Positions 17,014 through 25,905 of a stretch of DNA of 64,000 nucleotides are shown here, one piece after another (position 1 is the first letter of the stretch; each line of letters begins with the position of its first letter). Made by a program: the position numbers and the translations under genes. The DNA comes from Amycolatopsis sp. NBRC 101858 (lineage in GTDB: Bacteria; Actinomycetota; Actinomycetes; Mycobacteriales; Pseudonocardiaceae), in NCBI RefSeq assembly GCF_030269325.1, contig NZ_BSTD01000010.1, positions 79,597 through 143,596 on the forward strand. The letters run 5' to 3'. The notes beneath the pieces were generated by a model. The model was not told the origin of the DNA. It saw only the letters and a list, made by a program, of their open reading frames with translations, and did not search any database.

Positions 17014-17610
17014 ATGACCGACCGCCCCCGCTCCGGCAACCGCCGCGATGAGACCGCGCGCCTGGCCGTGCTGCACGCCGCCGACGACCTGCTCGTCGAG
17101 CACGGGTTCGCCGCGCTGACCGTCGAGGCGATCGCGCGCCGTGCCGGCGTCGCAAAGCAGACGATCTACCGCTGGTGGCCGTCGAAGGTCGAGATCCTCC
17201 TCGACACGCTGATCGAGGACAGCGCCAAGCGCTTCCCGGTCCCGGCCGACAAGCCCACGGCCGATGGCATCCGCGGCTACCTGCGGGCGTTCGCGCGGTT
17301 CCTCACCCGCGACCCGGCGGGCAAGGTCCTGCTCGCGCTCCTCGCCCAGGCGCAGCACGACCCCGGCACGGCCCAGAGCTTCCGCGAGCGCTACCTCGGC
17401 CCGCGCCGGGACGAGGAACGCGCCCTGCTCACCCGCGCGATCGACGCGGGCGAGATCGCACCGAAGCTCGGGCCCGACGCCGCCCTGGACGCCCTGGTCG
17501 GCCCGATCGTCTACTGCGCCCTGACGGGGTCGAGCGTCCCCCGCGGGCTGGTGAGCACGCTCGTCGAGGACGTGCTCAGGCCGCCGAACCGAGACAGGAC
17601 CCGCCCCTGA
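17014..17610 (+). CDS. TetR/AcrR-family repressor
   Basis: 198 residues with the N-terminal HTH TVEAIARRAGVAKQTIYRWWPSKVEILLDTLIED at about 35-75 and a helical ligand domain of the TetR_C_33-like sort. ATG 17014 is chosen because the upstream in-frame sequence carries the operators. Probably represses the SDR at 16253 and itself; the MFS gene starts 50 bases downstream and may be in the same transcript. Confidence 0.9.
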   Translation: MTDRPRSGNRRDETARLAVLHAADDLLVEHGFAALTVEAIARRAGVAKQTIYRWWPSKVEILLDTLIEDSAKRFPVPADKPTADGIRGYLRAFARFLTRDPAGKVLLALLAQAQHDPGTAQSFRERYLGPRRDEERALLTRAIDAGEIAPKLGPDAALDALVGPIVYCALTGSSVPRGLVSTLVEDVLRPPNRDRTRP

Positions 17611-17659
17611 GTCTCGGTACCCGCACGTAGCGTCGGGGGAGACCGGAGGGAAGAGGTGC

Positions 17660-19165
17660 ATGCGGGCGGAGTCCGAGGTGGCCGGCGACGTCGTGCTGTC
17701 GACCGGCCGTCGCGTGTGGACGGTCGGTGTCATGTGCACGGCGGTCGGCCTGGTGATCGCCATGGTGACGATCGTGAACGCCGCGCTGCCGGCGCTGGCC
17801 GCCGACACCGGCGCGAGCCAGGCCGAGCAGACCTGGATCGTCGACGTCTACACGCTGGTGCTGGCCGCGCTGGTGCTGCCGGCCGGTGCGCTGGGTGACC
17901 GGCACGGGCGCCGCGGTGTGCTCGTCGCGGGCCTGCTCGTCTTCGCGGCCGGGTGCGCCGCGCCGGTCTTCCTCGACACGTCGGCGTGGATCATCGCGGC
18001 CCGGGCCGTCACGGGCCTCGGCGCGGCGATGATCATGCCGGCCACGCTGTCGATCATCACCGCGAGCTTCCCGCCGGAACGCCGCGGCCGGGCCATCGGG
18101 ACCTGGGCCGCGGTGGCCGGTGTCGGCGGGCTCGGCGGGCTCGTGCTCGCCGGGGTGCTGCTGCAGCACTTCGCGTGGCACTCGGTCTTCCTCGGGCCGG
18201 CGGTGCTGTCGGTGGTCCTGGTGGCCGCGAGCCTGACGGTCCCGACGTCGCGCGACCGTCGCCGGCACGCGTTCGACGTCGCCGGCGCGGTGCTCAGCGC
18301 CCTGGCCATCGGCGCGGTGGTGTTCGGCATCCTGCGCGTCGCCGATCTCGGCTGGGGCAGCGCGACGGTCCTCGGGTCGATCGCGGGCGGGCTGGTGCTG
18401 GGCGCGCTGTTCGTCGGGTACGAGCTGCGGCGCGAGTCGCCGCTGCTGGACGTCCGGCTGTTCGGCAACGCGGCCTTCGCGGCCGGGTCGGTTTCGGTGA
18501 CCGTGCAGTTCACCGCGGCGTTCGGGATGTTCTACGCGCTGGCGCAGTACCTCCAGCTGGTGCAGGGGTATTCGGCGCTGAAGTCGGGGCTCGCGCTGTG
18601 GCCCGTCGCCGTGACGCTCTTCCCGCTGTCGCTGGCTTCCGCGCCGCTGGTCCGCCGGTTCGGGCTGCGCGCGGTGACCTGCACCGGGCTCGCCGTCGTC
18701 GTGGCCGGCATGGTCCTCATCGGACAGCTGGACGCCGGCAGCGGGTACCCCGCTCTGGCGGTCGCGGTCTGTGTGCTGGGCGCGGGGATCGGGGTGACGG
18801 CCCCGGCGGCGACGAGCGCGATCCTCGACAGCGTGCCGCCGTCGCAGTACGGCGTGGCCTCGGCGGTCAACGACGCGACGCGCGAAGTCGGTGCGGCACT
18901 GGGGATCGCGCTCGTGGGCAGCGTCCTTTCCGCCGGTTACACGGATTCGGTCCGCTCGGCGACGGCGGCGCTGGCACCGCCCGCGCGCGAGGCGGCGGAA
19001 GGCTCGCTGGCGGGCGCGCTCGCGGTGGCGGCGGGTCCCGGCGGCGCGAACCTGGCGGCGTCCGCGCGAGCGGCTTTCGCGCACGGCATGGGGATCAGCA
19101 TGCTCGCGCTGGCGGCCGTCGTGGTGGCCGGCATCGTCGCGGCCGCGGTGCTGGTGCGCCGGTAG
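17660..19165 (+). CDS. MFS drug:H+ antiporter, DHA2 (EmrB/QacA) type
   Basis: 501 residues, 14 predicted membrane helices. Motif A is GALGDRHGRRGVL after helix 2, and motif C-like glycines occur in helix 5 (GVGGLGGLVLAGVLL). GGAGGGAAGAGG precedes ATG 17660. It follows a TetR gene, which fits a regulated efflux pump for a toxic organic compound. The substrate cannot be told. Confidence 0.9.
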   Translation: MRAESEVAGDVVLSTGRRVWTVGVMCTAVGLVIAMVTIVNAALPALAADTGASQAEQTWIVDVYTLVLAALVLPAGALGDRHGRRGVLVAGLLVFAAGCAAPVFLDTSAWIIAARAVTGLGAAMIMPATLSIITASFPPERRGRAIGTWAAVAGVGGLGGLVLAGVLLQHFAWHSVFLGPAVLSVVLVAASLTVPTSRDRRRHAFDVAGAVLSALAIGAVVFGILRVADLGWGSATVLGSIAGGLVLGALFVGYELRRESPLLDVRLFGNAAFAAGSVSVTVQFTAAFGMFYALAQYLQLVQGYSALKSGLALWPVAVTLFPLSLASAPLVRRFGLRAVTCTGLAVVVAGMVLIGQLDAGSGYPALAVAVCVLGAGIGVTAPAATSAILDSVPPSQYGVASAVNDATREVGAALGIALVGSVLSAGYTDSVRSATAALAPPAREAAEGSLAGALAVAAGPGGANLAASARAAFAHGMGISMLALAAVVVAGIVAAAVLVRR

Positions 19166-19233
19166 CCGTGTATCTGGGGCTGCCGCCGGGTCCCTTTGTC
19201 TTCAGTGCAACCACGATTGTCCTGGAGGGGACC

Positions 19234-19557
19234 ATGACCCAGCTCCACATCAAGACCTTGAAGTGCGTCAAGAAGGACGACGTGATCGGGAAGGACGAAG
19301 TCGTCGTGCAGATGAACGGCGTCACGGTCTCGGGCCCGCACAAGCTGGGCAAGGGCGACGACGTCACGCTCAACACGCTGCGCCCGTTCACGAATTCGGT
19401 GAAGGTGACGCTGATCGACGAGGACGGCGGCAAGGACGACACCCTCGGCACGGTGACGATCACCGACACGCAGGCGGGAATCGGCACGCTGACGGCGTTC
19501 TTCAACGCCCTGGCCGGCGCGGACTACCACCTGACGTACGACGTGCACGCCGCCTGA
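19234..19557 (+). CDS. Small beta-rich hypothetical protein
   Basis: 107 residues, no signal peptide or membrane segment. The sequence alternates short charged and hydrophobic strands (IKTLKCVKKDD, KDEVVVQMNGV, SVKVTLIDEDGGKDD) with a motif like that of a calcium- or partner-binding beta sandwich, though I cannot name a family. A good GGAGGGG ribosome site precedes ATG 19234. It is in line with the MFS gene 69 bases upstream and convergent with the XRE regulator downstream. Coding confidence comes from the ribosome site and clean codon bias. Confidence 0.7.
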   Translation: MTQLHIKTLKCVKKDDVIGKDEVVVQMNGVTVSGPHKLGKGDDVTLNTLRPFTNSVKVTLIDEDGGKDDTLGTVTITDTQAGIGTLTAFFNALAGADYHLTYDVHAA

Positions 19558-19564
19558 CACCGGT

Positions 19565-20416
19565 TCAGCGGCCGGCGGGCTCGGCGGTCCACGAAGCCAG
19601 GATGCGCAACGCTTCGTGGGCCGGCGAGCCCGGCTCGGCCGTCAGGACCATGAGCCGCTGGCCACTGCCGTCGGGGCTTTCCCACATGTCGCAGTCCAGC
19701 GTCAGGTCGCCGACCACCGGGTGGCGGTACCGCTTCACGCCGTAGCCCGCGCTCGTCACGTGGTGGGCCGCCCACCACGTGCGGAACTCCGGGTGGTGCA
19801 CCGCGAGCTCGCCGACGAGGTCCGCCAGCTCCGGCGCGTCCGGGTCGCGCGCGGCCTCCAGGTGCAGGGCCGCCACCGCCGTGCGGGCCGCCTCTTCCCA
19901 GTCGGTGTGCAGCGCGCGCACCGAAGGGTCGGCGAAGAGCAGGTACACGTAGTTGCGGCGGTTCGCCGGGTAGCGGGCGAAATCGGTGAACAGCGCCGCC
20001 GCCGACTCGTTCCACGCCACGACGTCCAGCCGGTGGCCCAGCACCATCGCGGGAGTCTCGGCCAGCTGGTCGAGCAGCCTTTTCATGGCGGGGCGCAGTT
20101 TTTCGCCCGCCCGGCGCCGCGGCCGGCGGTAGGGCTTGCCGGCCAGTTCGTGCACATAGGACTGCTGGTCGTCGCTCAGCCGGAGCGCGCGGGCGAGGGT
20201 GGCGAGGACCGACGACGAAGCCTGCACGCGCCCCTGTTCGAGCCGCGTCAGGTAGTCGACGCTGATCGCGGCAAGCTGCGCGACCTCCTCGCGGCGGAGC
20301 CCGGCCACGCGTCGCGGCGAAGCGGGTTCCGGCAGGCCGACGTCACGCGGGCTCAGCTGCGCGCGGCGTGCCTTGAGGAAGTCGCCGAGCTCCTTGGGCT
20401 GACCGGTGGGCTCCAT
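19565..20416 (-). CDS. XRE-family regulator with MmyB-like ligand domain
   Basis: 283 residues: helix-turn-helix at about 35-85 (LRREEVAQLAAISVDYLTRLEQGR) followed by a PAS-like MmyB domain (about 105-275) with VLGHRLDVVAWNESAAALF and the typical RNYVYLLFADPSVR. In actinomycetes such proteins often control adjacent SDR or flavin genes. Its target here is not evident; it starts with ATG 20416, 56 bases from the end of the LysR gene, on the same strand. Confidence 0.88.
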   Translation of the reverse strand: MEPTGQPKELGDFLKARRAQLSPRDVGLPEPASPRRVAGLRREEVAQLAAISVDYLTRLEQGRVQASSSVLATLARALRLSDDQQSYVHELAGKPYRRPRRRAGEKLRPAMKRLLDQLAETPAMVLGHRLDVVAWNESAAALFTDFARYPANRRNYVYLLFADPSVRALHTDWEEAARTAVAALHLEAARDPDAPELADLVGELAVHHPEFRTWWAAHHVTSAGYGVKRYRHPVVGDLTLDCDMWESPDGSGQRLMVLTAEPGSPAHEALRILASWTAEPAGR

Positions 20417-20472
20417 ACCGCCGATTGTCCCCGGGCCCGGCCGGTCCCGGGTGGGCAGGTTTCTGCCCCCGC

Positions 20473-21375
20473 TCAGCCGCGCAGCTCGGCGGCCTGCTCG
20501 CGCAGGGCCGCGACGACCGCGGTGGCGCCCGCCGAGCGCCCCTGCCGGGTGACGACGACCGCGGCCCGGCCGCGCCAGGCCGGATCTTCGACGGAGACGA
20601 CCGCGACCCCGGCCGGCACCGACGCGGCCGCCACGCCGGGCAGCAGCGCGACGCCGAGCCCGGCCGCCACCATGCCCAGCCGGGTCGTCCAGCTACCGGC
20701 CGCGTGGCCGACGCGGGGCTCGGCCAGCGTCGGCCAAGCGCCGAACTGGGGTTCGCCGCGGCCGCCGCGGCCGACGATCCACGTCTCGTCACGCAGGTCC
20801 GCGACGTCCACCAGCCGCCGGTGGGCGAGCCGGTGCCCGGCCGGGACGGCGACGCGCAGGTCGTCGTCGGTCAGGACGTCCTGGTGCAGGCCCGCGAGGT
20901 CGTAGCCGGGCAGCCCGGCGCCGACGCCGATCACGACGACCTCGGTGCGCCCGCCGCGGAGCCGGGCGAGCAGCGCCGGGGTCGCGCCTTCCTCGAGCGT
21001 GACGGCCAGCCCGGGGTGCCGGGTGCGCAGCGCCGCCAGCGCGCGGGGGACCAGGACCGCCGCCGCGGCCGGGAACGCGCCGATCGCCAGGCGCCCCGCC
21101 AGCCGGTCGCGCAGGCCCGCCAGCTCCTGCTCGGCGGAGTCGAGCACCGCCAGCGCGGTGGTGGCGTGCCGGGCCAGCAGCGCCCCGGCCGGGCTCGGCC
21201 GCACCCCGCGGGCGTGCCGCTCGAACAACGCCGTGCCCGCGGCGGCTTCCATCATCGCCACCTGCCGCGAGATCGCGGACTGCGTGTACCCGAGGGAGGC
21301 GGCCGCCGCGGTGAACGAGCCCGTGGCCGCCACCTCGCGGATCACCCGCAGGCCGGTCAGCGTCACTTCTGCCAT
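20473..21375 (-). CDS. LysR-family transcriptional regulator
   Basis: 300 residues: winged helix at 1-65 (FTAAAASLGYTQSAISRQVAMMEAAAGTALFERHARGVRPSPAG) and a periplasmic-binding-like effector domain. It is divergent from the SDR at 21463, the usual LysR-target arrangement, with operator-like repeats in the 87-base gap. Confidence 0.9.
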   Translation of the reverse strand: MAEVTLTGLRVIREVAATGSFTAAAASLGYTQSAISRQVAMMEAAAGTALFERHARGVRPSPAGALLARHATTALAVLDSAEQELAGLRDRLAGRLAIGAFPAAAAVLVPRALAALRTRHPGLAVTLEEGATPALLARLRGGRTEVVVIGVGAGLPGYDLAGLHQDVLTDDDLRVAVPAGHRLAHRRLVDVADLRDETWIVGRGGRGEPQFGAWPTLAEPRVGHAAGSWTTRLGMVAAGLGVALLPGVAAASVPAGVAVVSVEDPAWRGRAAVVVTRQGRSAGATAVVAALREQAAELRG

Positions 21376-21390
21376 GCCGCCAGCCTAGCC

Positions 21391-21437
21391 ATGAGCAATG
21401 CGCACAGCAGATGTGCGAAGACATCGCTGGTGCTCAT
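21391..21437. promoter_or_regulatory. LysR-type operator region with nested inverted repeats
   Basis: The divergent gap contains CGCACA-GCAGA-TGTGCG (21401-21417), which fits a T-N11-A LysR box, and an outer pair ATGAGCA (21391-21397) / TGCTCAT (21431-21437). Their position between lysR and the SDR gene supports autoregulation and activation of the SDR. Confidence 0.5.
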
Positions 21438-21462
21438 GCCTGGCCGGGCGCAGCATGGAAGC

Positions 21463-22251
21463 ATGATTTGGTTCATCACAGGATCTTCGAAGGGCTTCGG
21501 CCGCCACTGGGCCGAGGCCGCCCTCGAGCGCGGCGACCGGGTCGCCGCGACCGCACGGAACCTCGCCGACCTGGACGGCCTCGCCGAGCGCTTCGGCGAC
21601 GCCGTGCTGCCGCTGCGGCTCGACGTCACCGACCGCGACGCCGCGTTCGCCGCGGTCCGGCGCGCGGCGGACCACTTCGGCGGCCTGGACGTCGTGGTCA
21701 ACAACGCCGGCTACGGCCACTTCGGCCGGGTCGAAGAACTCGGCGAGGACGACGTCCGCGCCCAGCTCGAGACCAACTTCTTCGGCGCGCTGTGGGGCAC
21801 GCAGGCCGCGTTGCCGATCCTGCAGGCGCAGCGCCGCGGGCACATCATCCAGGTCACCAGCGAAGGCGGGGTGCTCGCCTTTCCGGGCATCGGCGCCTAC
21901 CACGCGTCGAAGTGGGCGCTGGAAGGCCTTTCCGAGTCCCTGGCGCAGGAAGTCGCCGAGTTCGGCATCCACGTCACCAACCTCGAGCCGGGCCCCTACG
22001 CGACCGACTGGCTGAGCGTGGGCTCGCGCCGGAGCACCCCGAACCCGGACTACCCGGCCGCCGGTGAGGGCCACTGGGACGTCGGCGACCCGCGCGCCAC
22101 CCGCGCGGCCGTGCTCGAACTCGTGGACGCCGCCGACCCGCCGCGCCGGATGTTCCTCGGCAAGTCGCTGGCCGCGGTCACCGAGGTGTACGAGGACCGG
22201 CTCAAGACGTGGAACGACTGGCAGCCGGTGGCGGTGCGGGCGTTCGGCTGA
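21463..22251 (+). CDS. Short-chain dehydrogenase/reductase
   Basis: 262 residues, classical SDR: GSSKGFG cofactor loop, VVNNAGYG, catalytic serine in TSEGG and YHASKWALEG. The C-terminal end has the LEPGPYATDW pattern common in oxidoreductases annotated as ketoacyl-reductase-like. Start ATG 21463 follows a GGAAG. Its 3' end overlaps the converging LysR gene by 50 bases. Likely controlled by the LysR protein at 20473. Confidence 0.87.
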   Translation: MIWFITGSSKGFGRHWAEAALERGDRVAATARNLADLDGLAERFGDAVLPLRLDVTDRDAAFAAVRRAADHFGGLDVVVNNAGYGHFGRVEELGEDDVRAQLETNFFGALWGTQAALPILQAQRRGHIIQVTSEGGVLAFPGIGAYHASKWALEGLSESLAQEVAEFGIHVTNLEPGPYATDWLSVGSRRSTPNPDYPAAGEGHWDVGDPRATRAAVLELVDAADPPRRMFLGKSLAAVTEVYEDRLKTWNDWQPVAVRAFG

Positions 22252-23152
22252 GCGCCGCGTGCGGGTCGTCCGCGGGCACCCACCCGGTGTCGAGGTCCAG
22301 CGCGGCGACGTCCCGGGTGAGCGCCGCGATCGTCGCCAGGACCGGCGCGCGGGTCTCGTCGCGGCGGGACACCAGCGACCACGTCCACAGGGGCGCCGGC
22401 CCGGTCACCGGCCGGCGCGCGAGGTCCGGCGGCACCGGCGTCGTCTGGCCCTTCGGCGAGTTGAGCACCGGGCGGCGCAGCCGGCGGACGTGGTCGAAGA
22501 ACGCCGGGCCGGTCACACCGCCGTCGTGCGTGCGCACGACCTCGGCGCCGGTGACCCGCGCGAATTCCGCGGCGTAGACGTTCCACGACGCCCAGCTGGC
22601 GGTGTCGTCGTCGACGAGCACGAGGACGTCCTTCGCCGCGACCTCCGCGCTGCCCGTGCCGATCGCGTGGAGGCGGTCCGCACTCAGCAGGTGGGCGACC
22701 AGGTCGCGTTCGGTCAGGTCGGCCGCCCGCGCCCAGCAGATCGCCAGGTCGATGCTCCGGTCGGCGACCCGGCCCAGCTGGGCGTGCGACGGCAGCACCC
22801 ACGTGTCGACGTGCAGGTGCGCGACCCCCGCGACGCGGTCGACCAGGTCGGCGGGCCGCCAGTTGACGTAGCCCAGCCGCACCGGCTCGCGCGCGGCGAT
22901 CCCGGCCGCCGAGCGGCGGAGCGCGTCGGCCTGCTCCAGCAGCGCGAGCACCTGCGGCAGCAGCGATTCCCCGCATTCGGTGAGCGTGACCGACCGGCGG
23001 TCGCGGTCGAAGAGGCGGACGCCGAGGTCGCGTTCGAGCGCCTTGATCTGCTGGGACAGCGAAGGCCCGGCGATGCGCAGCCGCTCCGCGGCCCGGCCGA
23101 AGTTCAGTTCGGTGGCGACGGCCACGAAGTACCGAAGCTGGCGTAGCTCCAT
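22202..23152 (-). CDS. LysR-family transcriptional regulator
   Basis: 316 residues: HTH MELRQLRYFVAVATELNFGRAAERLRIAGPSLSQQIKALERDLG at the start, then an effector domain. It is divergent from the SDR operon at 23272 (119-base gap), which it probably controls. The last 50 bases overlap the SDR gene on the other strand; the C-terminal tail (ALSRTPAPPPAASRSTS) is low complexity and may be a recent read-through extension. Confidence 0.88.
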   Translation of the reverse strand: MELRQLRYFVAVATELNFGRAAERLRIAGPSLSQQIKALERDLGVRLFDRDRRSVTLTECGESLLPQVLALLEQADALRRSAAGIAAREPVRLGYVNWRPADLVDRVAGVAHLHVDTWVLPSHAQLGRVADRSIDLAICWARAADLTERDLVAHLLSADRLHAIGTGSAEVAAKDVLVLVDDDTASWASWNVYAAEFARVTGAEVVRTHDGGVTGPAFFDHVRRLRRPVLNSPKGQTTPVPPDLARRPVTGPAPLWTWSLVSRRDETRAPVLATIAALTRDVAALDLDTGWVPADDPHAALSRTPAPPPAASRSTS

Positions 23153-23271
23153 ACCGGGAGCTTAGTGCGGTGGGAGTCCGCGCCTCCCAGCTGAGAGCGA
23201 ACCGGTCGTGGCGGACCGGGTTCGCCCGGCCCATCCTCGGCTCAGGAAGCACCACTCACTTGGAGGTTTTC

Positions 23272-23979
23272 ATGAGCACCCAGAAGGTCGCGGTCGTCAC
23301 CGGCGCCTCGCAGGGCATCGGCGCGGCCGTGGTCGAGGCGTACCGCAAGCTCGGCTACGCCGTCGTCGCGAACTCGCGGTCCATCACCCCGTCGGGTGAC
23401 GCCGGGATCCTGGCCGTCGCGGGCGACATCGCCGACCCGGCCGTCGGCGCCCACGTGATCGACCAGGCGCTGGCGACGTTCGGCCGCGTCGACACGCTGG
23501 TCAACAACGCCGGCGTCTTCGTCGCCAAGCCGTTCACCGAGTACACCGCGGCGGACTTCGACCTCGTGACCGGCGTCAACCTGCGCGGCTTCTTCGAGGT
23601 CACCCGGCGCGCGATCGCGGCGATGCTGGAGGTCGGCGGCGGGCACGTCGTCAACGTCACCACCAGCCTGACCGACCACGCGAACAGCGCGGTCCCGTCG
23701 GCGCTGGCGTCGCTGACCAAGGGCGGCCTGAACTCGGTGACGAAGTCGCTGGCCATCGAGTACGCCGCGCGCGGCGTCCGCGTGAACGCCGTGTCGCCGG
23801 GCATCATCCGCACCCCGATGCACCCGGCGTCGACGCACGACGCGCTCGCGGGCCTGCACCCGGTCGGGCGGATGGGCGACCCGGGCGACATCGTCGACGC
23901 GGTCGTGTACCTGGAGGGCGCGCCGTTCGTCACCGGCGAGATCCTGCACGTCGACGGCGGCCAGAGCGCGGGACACTGA
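23272..23979 (+). CDS. SDR-family protein lacking the catalytic tyrosine
   Basis: 235 residues with the classical cofactor loop GASQGIG, NNAG and C-terminal HVDGGQSAGH. At the Tyr-x3-Lys position the sequence reads ALASLTKGG, so lysine is kept but tyrosine is replaced by alanine. This pattern is seen in one branch of SDRs; either activity uses another residue or the protein acts differently. GGAGG 8 bases before ATG 23272. First gene of an operon with an NTF2-like and a muconolactone isomerase-like gene. Confidence 0.85.
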   Translation: MSTQKVAVVTGASQGIGAAVVEAYRKLGYAVVANSRSITPSGDAGILAVAGDIADPAVGAHVIDQALATFGRVDTLVNNAGVFVAKPFTEYTAADFDLVTGVNLRGFFEVTRRAIAAMLEVGGGHVVNVTTSLTDHANSAVPSALASLTKGGLNSVTKSLAIEYAARGVRVNAVSPGIIRTPMHPASTHDALAGLHPVGRMGDPGDIVDAVVYLEGAPFVTGEILHVDGGQSAGH

Positions 23980-23984
23980 GCACC

Positions 23985-24332
23985 ATGGACATTCTCACCG
24001 GGGTGCTGGACGCCTGGAAGTCGGCGGTCGACGCCCACGACCCGAAGCGCGTGGCGGCGTCGTTCACCGAAGACGCGATCTTCCAGGGCCTGCACCCGTA
24101 CAGCGTGGGCCGCGACGGCGTGGCGGCGTACTACGACTCCCAGCCGCCGGGCATGACGGCGGAGTACCGGATCGTGGAGACCCGCCGGCTGGCCGAAGAC
24201 GTGATCCTCGGGTACGTGAGCGTCGACTTCGCGTTCACGGACCGGGAGCCGATTTCGGTGCACCTGAGCGTGATCGTCCGCCGCGTGGGTGACGCGTGGC
24301 TGATCGCCCACTACCAGGTTTCGAGGCTGTGA
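23985..24332 (+). CDS. NTF2-like (SnoaL/SgcJ-type) protein
   Basis: 115 residues with the cone fold pattern: helix DAWKSAVDAHDPKRVAASFTEDAIFQG, then strands ending VHLSVIVRRVGDAWLIAHYQVSRL. Family members are small isomerases, cyclases or stress proteins of unknown substrate. It follows the SDR by 5 bases, and its stop shares one base with the next start (TGATG), so the three genes are coupled. Confidence 0.8.
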   Translation: MDILTGVLDAWKSAVDAHDPKRVAASFTEDAIFQGLHPYSVGRDGVAAYYDSQPPGMTAEYRIVETRRLAEDVILGYVSVDFAFTDREPISVHLSVIVRRVGDAWLIAHYQVSRL

Positions 24333-24626
24333 TGGAGTTCCTCGTCGACATGAGGACGACGGTCCCCCCCGGGAACGTCCGACGAAGAGGTGGCCGACAC
24401 GCGCCGCCGCGAGGCGGCCCGGAGCAAGGAACTGGCGGCCCAGGACCACATCCGGCGGCTGTGGAAGCCACCGGAGGGCCCGGGGGAGTGGCACACGATC
24501 GGGTTGTTCGCTGCGGGTGACGAGGAGGAGTTGCGGCAGGTGCTGGAGTCGATGCCGCTGCACGCGTGGATGACGGTGACGGTGACGCCGCTGAAGCCAC
24601 ATCCGAGTGACCCGGGCCGAGCGTAG
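24332..24626 (+). pseudogene. Muconolactone isomerase-like gene, frameshifted in a C7 run
   Basis: Reads MEFLVDMRTTVPPG in one frame and then, one base out, TSDEEVADTRRREAARSKEL on to LHAWMTVTVTPLKPHPSDPGRA at 24626. Both halves together give about 97 residues, the right length and order for the muconolactone delta-isomerase-like family (small beta-alpha dimer). The break lies in a run of seven C at 24364-24370; six would restore the frame. Either a sequencing error or a real, possibly reversible, mutation. Third gene of the SDR operon, coupled to it. Confidence 0.72.
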
Positions 24627-24632
24627 CCGCGC

Positions 24633-25091
24633 TCAGCGACCGCAGCGGTCCACGCGCTTCCAAGGCCAGTCCGTGCCGAGCCAGCGCGCGACGGCGTCAG
24701 CGAGCGGCACGTCGAGGCCCGATCTGTCGGCTCGCACCCAGGACCGCACGGTGACGTCCCACTCCTCGGAGGACGAGGGGTACAGGTAGACACAACCGAT
24801 GACGTCGTCGTCGCGTGCGTCGAGAACCGTGAAGGTGAAACCGGCGTTCCGGGTGAAGTCGTCGGCGTGGCGGCGGAGGTCGGCGAGGTTCTCCTCGAGC
24901 GTCATGCCGTCGCGCGGTGGCCAGGTGCGGCCGTGATAGCCGGGAGTGGAGCGGATGTGCTCGATGCTCGACATCCAGGCGGCGTGATCAGCCGGATTGT
25001 GCTGCGGCCCCAGCGGTTCGAGGCGGAACCGGCCGGCGACGAGCGAAGTCGGCGGTTCGAAGCCGGCTGGCACGAACTCGTCCCTGGTCAT
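24633..25091 (-). CDS. GNAT-family N-acetyltransferase
   Basis: 152 residues; the strand FTFTVLDARDDDVIGCVYLYPS and following helix resemble the acetyl-CoA-binding core of GNAT enzymes, though the pyrophosphate-loop glycines are weak. ATG 25091 is used; no clear ribosome site. Convergent with the preceding operon (7 bases between ends). The acceptor is unknown. Confidence 0.65.
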   Translation of the reverse strand: MTRDEFVPAGFEPPTSLVAGRFRLEPLGPQHNPADHAAWMSSIEHIRSTPGYHGRTWPPRDGMTLEENLADLRRHADDFTRNAGFTFTVLDARDDDVIGCVYLYPSSSEEWDVTVRSWVRADRSGLDVPLADAVARWLGTDWPWKRVDRCGR

Positions 25092-25111
25092 GACCGAAGA
25101 TCGTACTGGTC

Positions 25112-25471
25112 TCACTGTCCGTAGGAGAACCGGAGATCGGCGAACAGCAGCTGGTTGAGCCGTTTCCGGAGGTGTCCGGTCTTGCTCTGGTCGGGGAGTT
25201 CGCCAGGGGTGAGCAACGTGAACCTCAGCAGGGTCCCTCCGTCGGAGGAGGCTGTGAGCGCGAAGTGGATCCGGTCATCGGGCCGGCTCGGCCACAGCGA
25301 GGACCACACCACCTGACCGGGCTTCTCCGAGCTCAGGACTCGGGGATCGACTTCGTCGGCCAGCAAGTGGAGCCACGGACGGGCCGCTGGCCGACGCGGC
25401 TCCACGAGCGAGTCCCAGACGACAGGTGGAGGCGCCGGCAGCGCGCGCGCCCGCGAACCGATCTCGATCAC
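25112..25471 (-). CDS. SRPBCC-fold protein (polyketide cyclase/START-like)
   Basis: 119 residues. N-terminal RALPAPPPVVWDSLVEPRRPAARPWLHLLADE, strand IHFALTASSDGGTLLRFTLLTPG and the C-terminal long helix LRKRLNQLLFADLRFSYGQ match the helix-grip pattern. Such proteins bind hydrophobic ligands in a cavity. Lies between the acetyltransferase and a small hypothetical gene, all minus strand. Confidence 0.7.
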   Translation of the reverse strand: MIEIGSRARALPAPPPVVWDSLVEPRRPAARPWLHLLADEVDPRVLSSEKPGQVVWSSLWPSRPDDRIHFALTASSDGGTLLRFTLLTPGELPDQSKTGHLRKRLNQLLFADLRFSYGQ

Positions 25472-25513
25472 CCGAGCAGAGTATGTCGATCGGCCACCGT
25501 GCCAGTGTTGCCA

Positions 25514-25825
25514 CTACGGGAAGTCTGCCGCCAATATCAAGATCGTCATGTCCAGAAGCCTTTGGTAGTACTCGCGACCGTCGGCGTCCAGTTCGGGGAT
25601 GACCCGAATGAGTCGTTGTTCGCATTCGGCGAGGACGTTCCGTCTCCGGTCGTCCAAGATGCCGAGGTGCTCCAGCCAGGCCGAGACGCAACCGGCTGGG
25701 TCTGCGTCGAGCATCACCATGTCGAAGCCTGCCACGTCGGCACCGCGCCATCGACTCGGGAACGGCGCCTTGCGGTGAGCCTCGAAAAGCGTGGTGACTG
25801 CCGCGCGCCTGTCCGTGAGATCCAA
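25514..25825 (-). CDS. Small hypothetical protein with TTG start
   Basis: 103 residues, MDLTDRRAAVTTLFEAHRKAPFPSRWRG..., with a C-terminal helix EYYQRLLDMTILILAADFP. I do not recognise a family. The TTG start at 25825 is chosen because GGAGGAGGAAG lies directly upstream and nothing better exists. No signal or membrane segment. Confidence 0.6.
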   Translation of the reverse strand: MDLTDRRAAVTTLFEAHRKAPFPSRWRGADVAGFDMVMLDADPAGCVSAWLEHLGILDDRRRNVLAECEQRLIRVIPELDADGREYYQRLLDMTILILAADFP

Positions 25826-25905
25826 CGGCTTCCTCCTCCAAGACCGACGAGGCAATGCTACGGGCGCACGGTCATCGGCCCGAGAGGACGCCCAGGCGCC
25901 GGACT

